DNA of 23,012 nucleotides from an uncultured Treponema sp. (lineage in GTDB: Bacteria; Spirochaetota; Spirochaetia; Treponematales; Treponemataceae). The notes below the pieces were generated by a model that was not told the DNA's origin, made no database searches, and saw only the letters and a program-made list of their open reading frames with translations. The stretch covers positions 1-23,012 of the forward strand of contig CALDIB010000071.1 in the NCBI GenBank assembly GCA_937902125.1. The letters are read 5' to 3'. A program made the translations under genes and the position numbers. This document shows, in pieces, positions 1-5,690 of the stretch (position 1 is the stretch's first letter; each line of letters opens with the position of its first letter).

Positions 1-53
1 CAACTCGCAGGAACCTCGAAAAACTTTCTGAAAGGGAGTTTTTCGAGGTTCCC
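1..53 (-). repeat. Partial copy of a palindromic MITE-like element (cut by the window edge)
   Basis: Positions 16-53 form a hairpin whose arms are CCTCGAAAAACT and AGTTTTTCGAGG. Read on the minus strand from 53, the sequence starts GGGAACCTCGAAAAACT and runs on into TCCTGCGAGTT. This matches the left end of the 131-bp element at 21478-21608, including the CCTGCGAGTT block beyond the first hairpin. The element end (CCC at 51-53) abuts a broken coding sequence, as expected for an insertion. The rest of the element lies outside the window. Confidence 0.75.
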
Positions 54-282
54 TTGACCTTCCTGGAATGGGCTTGTCCGAGCGCGGCGACTACGGCTCG
101 GAAATTTTCAGCCTCATCTCATTTGTCATCGCCTTTTTCTTTTTTGTTCTTTTTGTCATGTCGGACAAGCCTGAATTTTCAAAAAAATAATCAGCTGTGA
201 GGGTTTATGGCAGCGGCTGAATCTGCTCTTCATGTATCTTCCACTTGCGCTGGCGGCCGTAAAAATGCTAAAAAGGCAATAG
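54..282 (+). pseudogene. 3' remnant of a small membrane protein (possibly DUF998-like), frameshifted
   Basis: From the repeat boundary the frame containing ATG at 68 reads an open stretch with a hydrophobic segment (EIFSLISFVIAFFFFVLFVM) and stops at 188-190. The next frame continues immediately as KIISCEGLWQRLNLLFMY and so on, to a TAG at 280-282. Adding one A to the A-run at 181-187 joins the two into one C-terminal half with two membrane segments. The 5' half is missing because the repeat at 1-53 interrupts it. The two-TM end with a GLWQRLNL-type connector recalls DUF998 membrane proteins, but that family name is a guess from memory. A homopolymer sequencing error could mimic the frameshift, but the lost 5' end would remain. 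Confidence 0.5.
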
Positions 283-290
283 GAGTTTTT

Positions 291-420
291 ATGAATCAAA
301 AGATACTCAGAAAAAACTTATGATTTGAAAAAGCTGGATGAAATGTTTGCGTATTATGCCAAAAAGGGCTGCGATGTTAAAAAACTGGGAGATTATATAG
401 ATGGGACAAATACAATATAA
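291..420 (+). pseudogene. Small unknown ORF, apparently frameshifted
   Basis: ATG at 291 has a well-placed AGGAG (281-285), yet its frame stops after 10 codons (321-323). Another frame reads KTYDLKKLDEMFAYYAKKG followed by CDVKKLGDYIDG and stops at 418-420, overlapping the start of the acetyltransferase at 401 by 20 nt. Restoring single As in the two A-runs (297-300 and 311-316) would give one protein of about 44 residues starting MNQKDTQKKTYDL. It is lysine-rich and probably helical. I do not recognise the family. It could be a real small gene with sequence errors or a decayed one. Confidence 0.35.
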
Positions 421-937
421 AAGATTAGATACTGACTGTTTTAACGCGTATTCGCTGGATTCTTTTGTCCGTCATCAGACTGTGACTGAGTGTTGGAGAA
501 AAGTGGATAATAAATGGGCGCTTGTACCTAATCCATTTGTGGAAAACTGGACGATAGAACAGCGCAGGGCAATCGCTGAAGACATTGAACAACATATGAA
601 CCATGACCAGACAGGTTTCGGAGCATATGACGGCGGGCGCATTGTCGGCTTCGCGACCGTATCACACCACATTTTTGGAGACACAGCGAATTATGTGGAA
701 CTAGTCTGCTTTCAAGTTTCAGAGGAATATCGGCGCCGGGGCATTGGAAGGAAGCTTTTTACAATAGTCTGTGAAGAGGCTTTACGGCTTGGAGCAGATA
801 AACTGTACATATCGGGTCATTCCTCAAAAGAATCACAGGATGCGTATCGGGCGCTTGGTTGTAAGCATGCCGAGGAGATTAATGAGATTCTGGCAGAGGA
901 AGAACCATTTGACATACAGCTGGAATATAAATTATAA
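401..937 (+). CDS. GNAT family N-acetyltransferase
   Basis: A 178-residue single-domain GNAT protein that would transfer an acetyl group from acetyl-CoA to an amine; the substrate is unknown. The acetyl-CoA pyrophosphate loop is visible as EYRRRGIGRKLF near residues 109-120 (R-R-x-G-I-G/A form). It is preceded by the beta-4 strand (VELVCFQVSEE) and followed by the helix EEALRLGADKLYISG and the C-terminal AYRALGCK motif. Start: GGAG at 388-391, 9 nt before ATG 401. It is followed after 78 nt by a second GNAT gene on the same strand. The gap contains a short inverted repeat (GGAGT-AA-ACTCC, about 945-956). Codon usage looks less biased than in the 10-19 kb genes, consistent with an acquired accessory gene. 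The family assignment is firm and the substrate unknown. Confidence 0.9.
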   Translation: MGQIQYKRLDTDCFNAYSLDSFVRHQTVTECWRKVDNKWALVPNPFVENWTIEQRRAIAEDIEQHMNHDQTGFGAYDGGRIVGFATVSHHIFGDTANYVELVCFQVSEEYRRRGIGRKLFTIVCEEALRLGADKLYISGHSSKESQDAYRALGCKHAEEINEILAEEEPFDIQLEYKL

Positions 938-1015
938 AAAGAGTGGAGTAAACTCCTCCGCAGCGCAGCGAGATCCTTCCTCCCCTCCTGTTGCCAGAAT
1001 AAAAAGAGGTAATAT

Positions 1016-2026
1016 ATGACACTGGAAACTGAACGCCTGATTTTGCGTGAATACACGATGGAAGATTTTGACGCTCTCTACGAAATCATGTCCGACGCTG
1101 AAACTATGCAGCATTATCCCGCTCCTTTTGATGAAGAGAAAACCCGCCGCTGGATTGAATGGAATCTTGACAACTACAAAAAATACGGCTGGGGACTCTG
1201 GGCTGTCGTCCTGAAAGAAACAGGAGAGTTCATCGGTGACTGCGGAATCACATTGCAGGATATTGACGGCGAAATGCTTCCGGAGATTGGCTATCACATT
1301 CATAAAAAATACTGGCGTCGTGGTTTTGCAAAAGAAGCGTCCAGAGAAGTCCGGGATTGGGTTTTTGAGAACACAAATTACGATGCGATTTATTCGTACA
1401 TGAAATACACGAACGTCGCATCCTATTCCACCGCCATCGCAAACGGAATGAAAAAGGTAAAGGAATATCCCGACTCCAAAAACGAAATCTCCTACGCTTA
1501 CGCAATCAGCCGGAGCGAATGGAATTCCCTTTTGAAATTCCGCCGGGCAAAAAATGAAGACACGGAAGAAATCGTTCAGCTTTACAAAAACGCAATCGCA
1601 AAAATGGACGCTCAGAAAATCAATCAGTGGGATGAAATTTACCCCGACCGGGCGACGCTGGAAGACGACATAAAGAAAAATCAGATGTTCGTCGGAAAAC
1701 AGAACGGAAAAATCGCAGTCTGTTTTGTCTTGAACGAAGAGTGTGACGAGGAATATAAAAAGGCAAAGTGGATTTGTCCCGACGCGCGCTTCTGCATCCT
1801 CCACCGGCTCTGCGTGAACCCTGAATTGCAGAATCAGGGAATCGCAGGAAAGACCATGAATCATATAGAAGAATTCTGCCGCGGACAAAAGTACGATTCA
1901 ATCCGTCTGGACTGCTTTACCCAGAATCCTTATTCTCGAAAACTCTACGACAAATGCGGCTACACTGTGACAGGCTATGCCGACTGGCGCAAGGGACGCT
2001 TTGAGCTTCGGGAAAAGAAATTATAG
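1016..2026 (+). CDS. Tandem double-GNAT acetyltransferase
   Basis: A 336-residue protein made of two acetyltransferase domains. Residues 1-165 resemble the RimJ/RimL class: it opens with LETERLILREYTMEDFD, and EIGYHIHKKYWRRGFAKEA (about 90-108) carries the acetyl-CoA loop. Residues 174-336 form a second, different GNAT domain with LHRLCVNPELQNQGIAGK (Q-x-x-G-I-A) and the YSRKLYDKCGY ending typical of the superfamily. Normal members have one domain (150-190 aa), so this is a fusion. Start: ATG 1016 after AGAGG at 1005-1009. It lies on the same strand as the GNAT gene before it and the transporter after it. The two domains could acetylate different substrates or form an intramolecular pair; this is not resolvable from sequence. 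Confidence 0.9.
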   Translation: MTLETERLILREYTMEDFDALYEIMSDAETMQHYPAPFDEEKTRRWIEWNLDNYKKYGWGLWAVVLKETGEFIGDCGITLQDIDGEMLPEIGYHIHKKYWRRGFAKEASREVRDWVFENTNYDAIYSYMKYTNVASYSTAIANGMKKVKEYPDSKNEISYAYAISRSEWNSLLKFRRAKNEDTEEIVQLYKNAIAKMDAQKINQWDEIYPDRATLEDDIKKNQMFVGKQNGKIAVCFVLNEECDEEYKKAKWICPDARFCILHRLCVNPELQNQGIAGKTMNHIEEFCRGQKYDSIRLDCFTQNPYSRKLYDKCGYTVTGYADWRKGRFELREKKL

Positions 2027-2043
2027 GAAAAGAAATGCATGGG

Positions 2044-2112
2044 CAAAGGCTCACCACATCTGCCGCCGGGTAGTTTTGCGCTGTCAGCGCGCGTCTCATC
2101 GTTAGGCCTTTG
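2044..2112 (+). other. Degenerate inverted-repeat region, possible integron attC-like remnant
   Basis: The gap between the double-GNAT gene and the small transporter starts and ends with an inverted repeat, CAAAGGC (2044-2050) and GCCTTTG (2106-2112). It contains the perfect inner palindrome GCGCTG-T-CAGCGC (about 2080-2092) and has GTTAGGC at 2101-2107, which fits the integron R' consensus GTTRRRY. The matching RYYYAAC box is not clean (GCTCACC at 2049-2055). Promoterless GNAT and small-transporter genes are common integron cassette contents, hence the idea. No integrase is in the window. Confidence 0.25.
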
Positions 2113-2147
2113 AAGAGGGGACACATTTTTTTTGCTTGGAGTTCCCA

Positions 2148-2573
2148 ATGTTTCAGTACATCTGGCCGCTGGCCGTAATCGTTTTGTCAAATGTAGTCTA
2201 TCAAATTTGCGCCAAAGGCATTCCGCCTAAAATGAACGCCTACGCTTCCATGACCGTCACCTATGCCGTCGCCACTCTTTTTTCCGCCGCGGCGTTTTTT
2301 TTGAGCGCAAAAGACAAGAACATCTTTAAGGAATTTTCACATGTCAATTGGGCCACCCTTGTTCTAGGAATCGTAATCACAGGGCTTGAAGTCGGTTTTA
2401 TTTTTGCCTACAAAGCAGGATGGAAGGTAAGCGTTCTTGCAACCGTGGCTAACGGCCTTCTTGCGATAGCGTTGGTTTTCGCAGCCCTCTTTTTGTATAA
2501 CGAAGCGATCAGCTGGACAAAAATATGCGGCCTTGCTCTGTGCGTCGCGGGGCTGTGGTTCATAAACAAATAA
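2148..2573 (+). CDS. EamA/SMR-like half transporter, 4 TM
   Basis: A 141-residue protein with four predicted membrane helices (about residues 3-22, 33-54, 70-90 and 97-137 in two close segments). It is the size of an EamA (DMT superfamily) half-repeat or a small multidrug resistance protein, so it probably works as a dimer in the inner membrane, exporting or importing small metabolites or drugs. The C-terminal GLALCVAGLWFINK is typical of the last EamA helix (G-x-x-L-x-x-x-G). Start: GGAG at 2138-2141 places the start at ATG 2148. An upstream TTG at 2136 overlaps the RBS and is unlikely. The 3' end overlaps the broken minus-strand gene at 2560-2688, so the gene's arrival probably truncated that one. 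Substrate unknown. Confidence 0.8.
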   Translation: MFQYIWPLAVIVLSNVVYQICAKGIPPKMNAYASMTVTYAVATLFSAAAFFLSAKDKNIFKEFSHVNWATLVLGIVITGLEVGFIFAYKAGWKVSVLATVANGLLAIALVFAALFLYNEAISWTKICGLALCVAGLWFINK

Positions 2574-2688
2574 AGAAAGTTATTAGACCGCCTAATAATT
2601 CCCAGCCTAAAAGCTGCCAGAAGCCGCCATCAAAATAATTTTCAGAATTATCCTGCGCTTCATTTGTAACTTGCGTTACTTCGTCCAT
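2560..2688 (-). pseudogene. 5' fragment of a membrane protein gene (42 codons), truncated
   Basis: ATG at 2688 (minus) has an excellent RBS (GGAG at 2700-2697, 8 nt spacing) and encodes an acidic, Asn-rich N-terminus. It then reads YFDGGFWQLLGWELLGGLIT, the start of a first membrane helix, and stops at once inside the 3' end of the transporter gene. The YFDGG-x-x-x-L-x-G-W start is familiar from several-TM bacterial proteins in gut bacteria (DUF898-like, from memory) that normally exceed 100 residues. The rest of the gene is absent, so this is a junction where the cassette at 2148-2573 joined older DNA. It could still be translated as a 42-residue peptide. Confidence 0.55.
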
Positions 2689-2720
2689 GATGTTTTCTCC
2701 TTCTTTTTTTTGATATTAAA

Positions 2721-2793
2721 ACGCGAAACGAGCGTAGCGAAGTTTCGCGTCTTTAACGGTTGACACAACCGTTTAAAGGGGATACCCTTTAAA
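2721..2793. repeat. Cluster of three adjacent perfect hairpins
   Basis: Three inverted repeats follow one another. ACGCGAAAC (2721-2729) pairs with GTTTCGCGT (2742-2750). AACGGTTG (2755-2762) pairs with CAACCGTT (2766-2773). TTTAAAGGG (2772-2780) pairs with CCCTTTAAA (2785-2793) across a 4-nt loop. The second and third share bases, so alternative foldings are possible. This looks like a composite intergenic repeat or RNA structure rather than chance. No coding potential is seen in it. Confidence 0.7.
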
Positions 2794-2802
2794 CTACAAA
2801 AA

Positions 2803-3162
2803 GTGAGGGAGTTTCTGGATTTTCTGATGAATTCCAGAAGTCGCGCTTTAGAGAACTCTGATGTAGAAGATTTATTTTACATCTTCTCTGAAAATGCCCT
2901 GAAAAACGGAGCCTTTCGCTATAAGGAATTTTCATTATGGAAAGAAATTGAAAACTGGCAACCTCAATGCAAGCTTGAAGAGGCTTATCTGGTTCTGTCC
3001 TATAATGAAGAGCCTTTTATGACAGATATTCAGCGGATTTATAATTCATTGCTTAAGCATTTTTCATCCCCAACCCCCGATAGCGCAAAACTGGGTTTTA
3101 ACAATTATGAAAATGAAGAAAATCTGCCGTCAAAGCTGATTTATGTTCCATCTTCTAAGTGA
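2803..3162 (+). CDS. Hypothetical protein, possibly 5'-truncated
   Basis: An open frame of 119 codons from GTG 2803; a shorter form would begin at ATG 2827. Neither start has a convincing RBS. The frame is open back to 2764, into the hairpin cluster, so the repeat probably replaced the original 5' end. The product is soluble, helical and acidic with no cysteines or membrane segment. Visible stretches include DVEDLFYIFSENALKNG and LVLSYNEEPFMTDIQRIYNS. I do not recognise the family. Its A+T-rich codons differ from those of the module genes on its right, which suggests a separate origin. Confidence 0.5.
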   Translation: MREFLDFLMNSRSRALENSDVEDLFYIFSENALKNGAFRYKEFSLWKEIENWQPQCKLEEAYLVLSYNEEPFMTDIQRIYNSLLKHFSSPTPDSAKLGFNNYENEENLPSKLIYVPSSK

Positions 3163-3194
3163 TTTTTACAGGATATTATTGATATAATCATATT

Positions 3195-3358
3195 TACTTT
3201 ATGCGCAGTGATGATTGTGTAACTGTATGCGTTTACCGTGATGACACAGCCGCCAATCGCGCAATGCCAGCTCCAAGTCCAAGATTGCGGCGGATGCGGT
3301 CTACTCCCATAGGAGTAGTGTGAAGCTTGTCCAGATTTTGTAAAAGTTCGTTATTCAT
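3195..3358 (-). pseudogene. DUF3781 gene with internal deletion (module copy 1)
   Basis: ATG 3358 (minus, GAGG 8 nt upstream) reads MNNELLQNLDKLHTTPMGVD then RIRRNLGLG, nearly identical to residues 6-33 of the intact DUF3781 protein at 15936. The frame then changes and stops at 3233-3235. In the adjacent frame the end of the family reappears as CVITVNAYSYTIITAHK (down to about 3195). About 70-75 nt in the middle of the gene, including the conserved ERKGKNWY region, are missing, with a frame change. It overlaps the GyrI-like remnant by ATGA-type coupling, which shows an original operon. The copy cannot make a full DUF3781 protein. Confidence 0.85.
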
Positions 3359-3457
3359 CGGTTTTCCTCACAGGATGCCGTATGACAGTTTTCAGATTCT
3401 CCGCGTTTGTTTTGCGCGGGTCGCTCAGATAGATTTCGTGATGAAGCCTTGTGGCAT
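3351..3457 (-). pseudogene. GyrI-like domain protein, internally deleted remnant
   Basis: On the minus strand a perfect AGGAGG (3470-3465) sits 7 nt before ATG 3457, but that frame stops after 10 codons. In another frame, starting right behind the ATG, the sequence reads RLHHEIYLSDPRKTNAENLK then TVIRHPVRK and ends at 3351. H-E-I-Y-x-x-D-P-R-x-x-x-x-x-x-L-K-T-V-I-R is the C-terminal signature I associate with GyrI-like small-molecule-binding proteins (usually 150-210 aa). The start signal and the last 33 codons survive; everything between is deleted. It sits between the SAP gene and the DUF3781 remnant of module copy 1. Copy 2 has nothing at this position. Confidence 0.6.
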
Positions 3458-3478
3458 AAAAATTCCTCCTGTAAAAAG

Positions 3479-4078
3479 TCAAGAATGTTGTTCCAACAAT
3501 TCCCGCGTGTAAACCTTTTCTCTTGTGGAATCGCGGACTTCCTTCCACAGGCGGGCGGCGGCCTTTAGCTTGTTTTTAAAACGGGCGCTTTCCGAGTCGG
3601 CGCAAAAGTCTTGGACAAACTTGTTCCATTGAAGGCAGGACTTGTCGTATCGGGCGCAAGTTTTGCGGCCATAGAAAATATCTAGAAGGTCGCCAAGGGT
3701 AAAACTTGTGTCTCCTGTTTCCTGGACTTTTCGGACTGTCGCCACCATGTCCACATTGAACTTGAAATTTTTTATTCCCGTCTGGGCGGAAAAGAAGTCT
3801 CGGAAGCGCTGACTAAAGCGAAAGTTACATTCTAAAAGTCCGGTTTCAAGTGATAGTTCAGAAACTTCTTTCTTTACCTCTTGAGTCCAGCGGTATTTTA
3901 TGTTCTGCGAAGGCTTTCCGCTAAAATAATCCGTAATTCTCTGATTCAACTCTGCTTTATAACCAGTGGCGCAAATCCCTAGCTGCTTGCAAATCAGAAT
4001 CAGCTCTTCGCGGTACCAATAATACTTTGAGAATTCTTCATAACTTTTAATTTCCTTGAACTCTGGTCTTGTTTCCAT
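3479..4078 (-). CDS. SAP-domain / DUF6434 protein (module copy 1)
   Basis: A 199-residue protein starting METRPEFKEIKSYEEFSKYY. Residues 1-55 form a SAP-like helix-extended loop-helix (YYWYREELILICKQLGI, then KAELNQRITDYFSG) expected to bind DNA. After a short basic linker, residues 75-199 form the conserved C-terminal domain (GLLECNFRFSQRFRDFFSAQ, FTLGDLLDIFYG, LQWNKFVQDFCAD) that I recall as DUF6434. Function unknown. It is clearly paralogous to 15262-15930, which has a longer linker. ATG 4078 is chosen because homology to copy 2 begins here. It has no RBS; instead TATGAT lies 6 nt upstream and a palindrome 19 nt upstream, which suggests a leaderless, regulated transcript. Frames upstream of 4078 are not conserved. 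Confidence 0.85.
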   Translation of the reverse strand: METRPEFKEIKSYEEFSKYYWYREELILICKQLGICATGYKAELNQRITDYFSGKPSQNIKYRWTQEVKKEVSELSLETGLLECNFRFSQRFRDFFSAQTGIKNFKFNVDMVATVRKVQETGDTSFTLGDLLDIFYGRKTCARYDKSCLQWNKFVQDFCADSESARFKNKLKAAARLWKEVRDSTREKVYTRELLEQHS

Positions 4079-4084
4079 GCTAAA

Positions 4085-4090
4085 ATCATA
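4085..4090 (-). promoter_or_regulatory. -10-like hexamer predicting a leaderless SAP mRNA (copy 1)
   Basis: TATGAT on the minus strand ends 6 nt before ATG 4078, so a transcript would begin at or next to the start codon. There is no good -35 at 17 nt (that position is inside the palindrome 4098-4123), which fits activation by a bound regulator. The arrangement is identical to the one at 15250. Confidence 0.55.
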
Positions 4091-4097
4091 GCGCATA

Positions 4098-4123
4098 AAA
4101 TATGACAAGGGCGTGTCATATTT
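4098..4123. promoter_or_regulatory. Palindromic operator, perfect 10-bp arms (module copy 1)
   Basis: AAATATGACA (4098-4107), a 6-nt spacer, then TGTCATATTT (4114-4123): a perfect inverted repeat between the WYL regulator stop and the SAP gene, 19 nt from the SAP ATG. The second copy at 15217-15242 has the same arms with one mismatch, the same 6-nt spacer length but a different spacer sequence, and the same 19-nt distance. Conservation of arms and spacing but not of the spacer bases argues for a protein-binding site. The neighbouring WYL protein is the obvious candidate. Confidence 0.75.
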
Positions 4124-4131
4124 AAAATTTT

Positions 4132-5058
4132 TTAGAAGCTCCCTTTGTAAACTTTTTGAACGCCTTTTGCCAGCGAAAGAATTCTTTCTTGAACGCTTTT
4201 TGGCGACAAAACCTTTAGGTCGGGGCCAAAAGACAAAAGAAATTCGCAAAGCCAAGGAGCGTCAGGCGCCAAAAAAGTCGCCGCGGCGCTTTTGTCCTTT
4301 AGGATTTTCATTTGTTGGCAAACAAAGGCGTCCAACAAAAAAGAAATTTTTGATGCGGCGACCTTCACCCTAATTTTTATCAGCGGGGGCTTTTCTCCCG
4401 CCGGATATGAGTTTTTGAGTGGCATGGATTCCATCGCGGCGCGGCTTGTTTGCCGGACGTTCCTCATTCGGCTAAGCTTAAAAAAACGCTCTTCCTTTTT
4501 TTGCTCATGCCAAGCGTAAAGATACCAAGCCTGGCCCCTAAAGACTAGCTTCCAAGGATGCGCCGTCCGCCTTTCCATTTTTCCTTGGCTGGAATAGTAG
4601 TCAAAAACAATTTGCCGCTTGTTCAAAATTGAATCCCGCAAAAGCGCGAAAAGCGCTCGCACTTCCGAGCCTTCAGGGCTCCAGGGAGCGAAGTCAACCT
4701 CAAGCCAATCTAAATTCTTTGCCGCGCCGCCGGAGATTTTTTCCGCCGCCTTAAGGCTTGCGTTCACAGCAAAAGCCGAACTTCCGCTTAGACTATTCAG
4801 AGCCCGGACGCTTGAAGCGATCGCAAGCCTTTCTTCTTCGGAAAAAACTCGCTTGTCCAGCGTGTAGCTTTCTTCGATTGCTATTCCGCCGTTTCTGCCC
4901 TTTAGCGAATAAATTGGAACGCCTGAAACTCCCAGCGCGTCAACCCAGCGGTAAATTGTGTGGACGGAAACGCCAAAGCGCCTGGCCATCTCTTTTGCGG
5001 TCACTTGCTTTTTGTCGATGAGAATGTAGACAAATTCAAAAAGTTGGTCAATTTGCAT
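4132..5058 (-). CDS. WYL-domain transcriptional regulator (module copy 1)
   Basis: A 308-residue helix-turn-helix/WYL protein. The winged HTH spans residues 1-60 (TAKEMARRFGVSVHTIYRWV). The WYL domain spans about 139-205 (ERRTAHPWKLVFRGQAWYLY, then FFKLSRMRNV, with the basic and aromatic residues used for ligand binding in the family). A C-terminal WCX-like domain spans about 225-305. Such proteins sense nucleotide-like or DNA-damage ligands in several known cases and often regulate stress or defence genes. It is followed 8 nt downstream by the palindrome 4098-4123 and then the SAP gene, so it probably controls that gene. It is about two-thirds identical by eye to the regulator at 14307. Upstream lie a 12-codon leader ORF ending 1 nt before the ATG and a TTGACA promoter. 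Confidence 0.92.
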   Translation of the reverse strand: MQIDQLFEFVYILIDKKQVTAKEMARRFGVSVHTIYRWVDALGVSGVPIYSLKGRNGGIAIEESYTLDKRVFSEEERLAIASSVRALNSLSGSSAFAVNASLKAAEKISGGAAKNLDWLEVDFAPWSPEGSEVRALFALLRDSILNKRQIVFDYYSSQGKMERRTAHPWKLVFRGQAWYLYAWHEQKKEERFFKLSRMRNVRQTSRAAMESMPLKNSYPAGEKPPLIKIRVKVAASKISFLLDAFVCQQMKILKDKSAAATFLAPDAPWLCEFLLSFGPDLKVLSPKSVQERILSLAKGVQKVYKGSF

Positions 5059-5059
5059 A

Positions 5060-5098
5060 TCAGTTTTTCCCGCCCCGCCAGGCGCAATTCTTTGCCAT
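5060..5098 (-). CDS. Possible 12-residue leader peptide before the WYL gene
   Basis: From ATG 5098 (minus) the frame reads MAKNCAWRGGKN and stops with TGA at 5062-5060, one base before the WYL start. The ATG is 7 nt after the -10-like CAAAAT, so the transcript would be leaderless and the peptide could couple translation to the WYL gene, whose own RBS is poor (GGCGGGA, some distance away). There is no homology support, so treat this as a hypothesis. Confidence 0.3.
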   Translation of the reverse strand: MAKNCAWRGGKN

Positions 5099-5100
5099 AG

Positions 5101-5135
5101 ATTACATTTTGCTCCAGCCCAGCCTTTTTGTCAAA
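5101..5135 (-). promoter_or_regulatory. Promoter of WYL copy 1 (TTGACA type)
   Basis: On the minus strand TTTGACAAAAAG, 12 nt, then CAAAATGTAAT. TTGACA (5134-5129) and CAAAAT (5111-5106) are 17 nt apart. The same two blocks with the same 12-nt spacing occur at 9326-9360 before the hydrolase gene, which supports a genuine promoter form in this genome. Confidence 0.55.
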
Positions 5136-5153
5136 TGAATTTTTCGGACAACC

Positions 5154-5182
5154 TTGACAGAATATATTTGACCCGATATAAT
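5154..5182 (+). promoter_or_regulatory. Consensus sigma-70 promoter of the OhrR-like gene
   Basis: TTGACA at 5154-5159 and TATAAT at 5177-5182 with a 17-nt spacer, a full consensus match, followed by AAGGA (5195-5199) 9 nt before ATG 5209. The A/T-rich half-symmetry around the -10 (AATATATTT and ATATAATAT) might be the regulator's own operator, but it is imperfect. Confidence 0.8.
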
Positions 5183-5208
5183 ATGATAAAATAAAAGGAC
5201 TTTGGACA

Positions 5209-5643
5209 ATGGCCCAAGAATACGAACAGCTTCTGCTTAAAAATCAATTGTGCTTTCCCCTATACGCTTGCGGGCGAAAAATCGTGAGCGCCTACACTCC
5301 TTACCTAAAACCCTTGGGCCTCACCTACACTCAATATGTCGCGCTTATGGTTCTTTGGGAAAAAGAAAGCGTCAATGTCGGCCAGCTTGGATCCATTCTT
5401 CACCTTGACGCGGGAACCCTGACGCCGCTTTTAAAGCGTTTTGAAAAAGACGGATACATCACAAGAGAGCGCTCAAAAGAAGACGAGCGCGTGACAGTCT
5501 TAAGCGTCACGGCAAAAGGAAACGCGCTCAAAAAAAAATGCAAGGACATTCCTCAAAAAATCGCGGGAACAATCGACGCCCTGACAAAAGAGGACGCCGC
5601 AAAGTTATACAAGCTGCTCTATAAGTTTCTTGAGGAAAAATAA
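5209..5643 (+). CDS. MarR/OhrR-type redox-sensing repressor
   Basis: A 144-residue MarR-family winged-helix regulator. The N-terminal KNQLCFPLYACGRKIVSAY places a cysteine at residue 15, exactly where OhrR proteins have their peroxide-sensing cysteine. This is followed by LTYTQYVALMVLWE, the recognition helix region LDAGTLTPLLKRFEKDGYI, and the wing KEDERVTVLSVTAKG. By family knowledge it would repress genes for organic-hydroperoxide defence and release DNA on oxidation. No ohr gene lies next to it. The convergent ABC exporter ends 47 nt away, so targets may be elsewhere or the gene itself. It is expressed from a consensus promoter. MarR assignment is firm; the OhrR subtype is likely because of Cys15. 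Confidence 0.88.
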   Translation: MAQEYEQLLLKNQLCFPLYACGRKIVSAYTPYLKPLGLTYTQYVALMVLWEKESVNVGQLGSILHLDAGTLTPLLKRFEKDGYITRERSKEDERVTVLSVTAKGNALKKKCKDIPQKIAGTIDALTKEDAAKLYKLLYKFLEEK

Positions 5644-5690
5644 AAGTAAACTTTCGCGCAAGGGCGCTTTTTGCAATTAGGCCAAAAAAA

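Noticed and set aside
932..1888. A 318-codon open frame on the minus strand across the double-GNAT gene
   Set aside because: It is antisense to a gene with two clear acetyltransferase domains, is extremely Phe/Val/Cys-rich as expected for a reverse frame, and has no RBS or recognisable motif.
5655..5670. Terminator between the OhrR-like gene and the ABC exporter (GCGC-AAGG-GCGC then Ts)
   Set aside because: The stem is only 4 bp, too weak to call, although termination is expected somewhere in this 47-nt gap.
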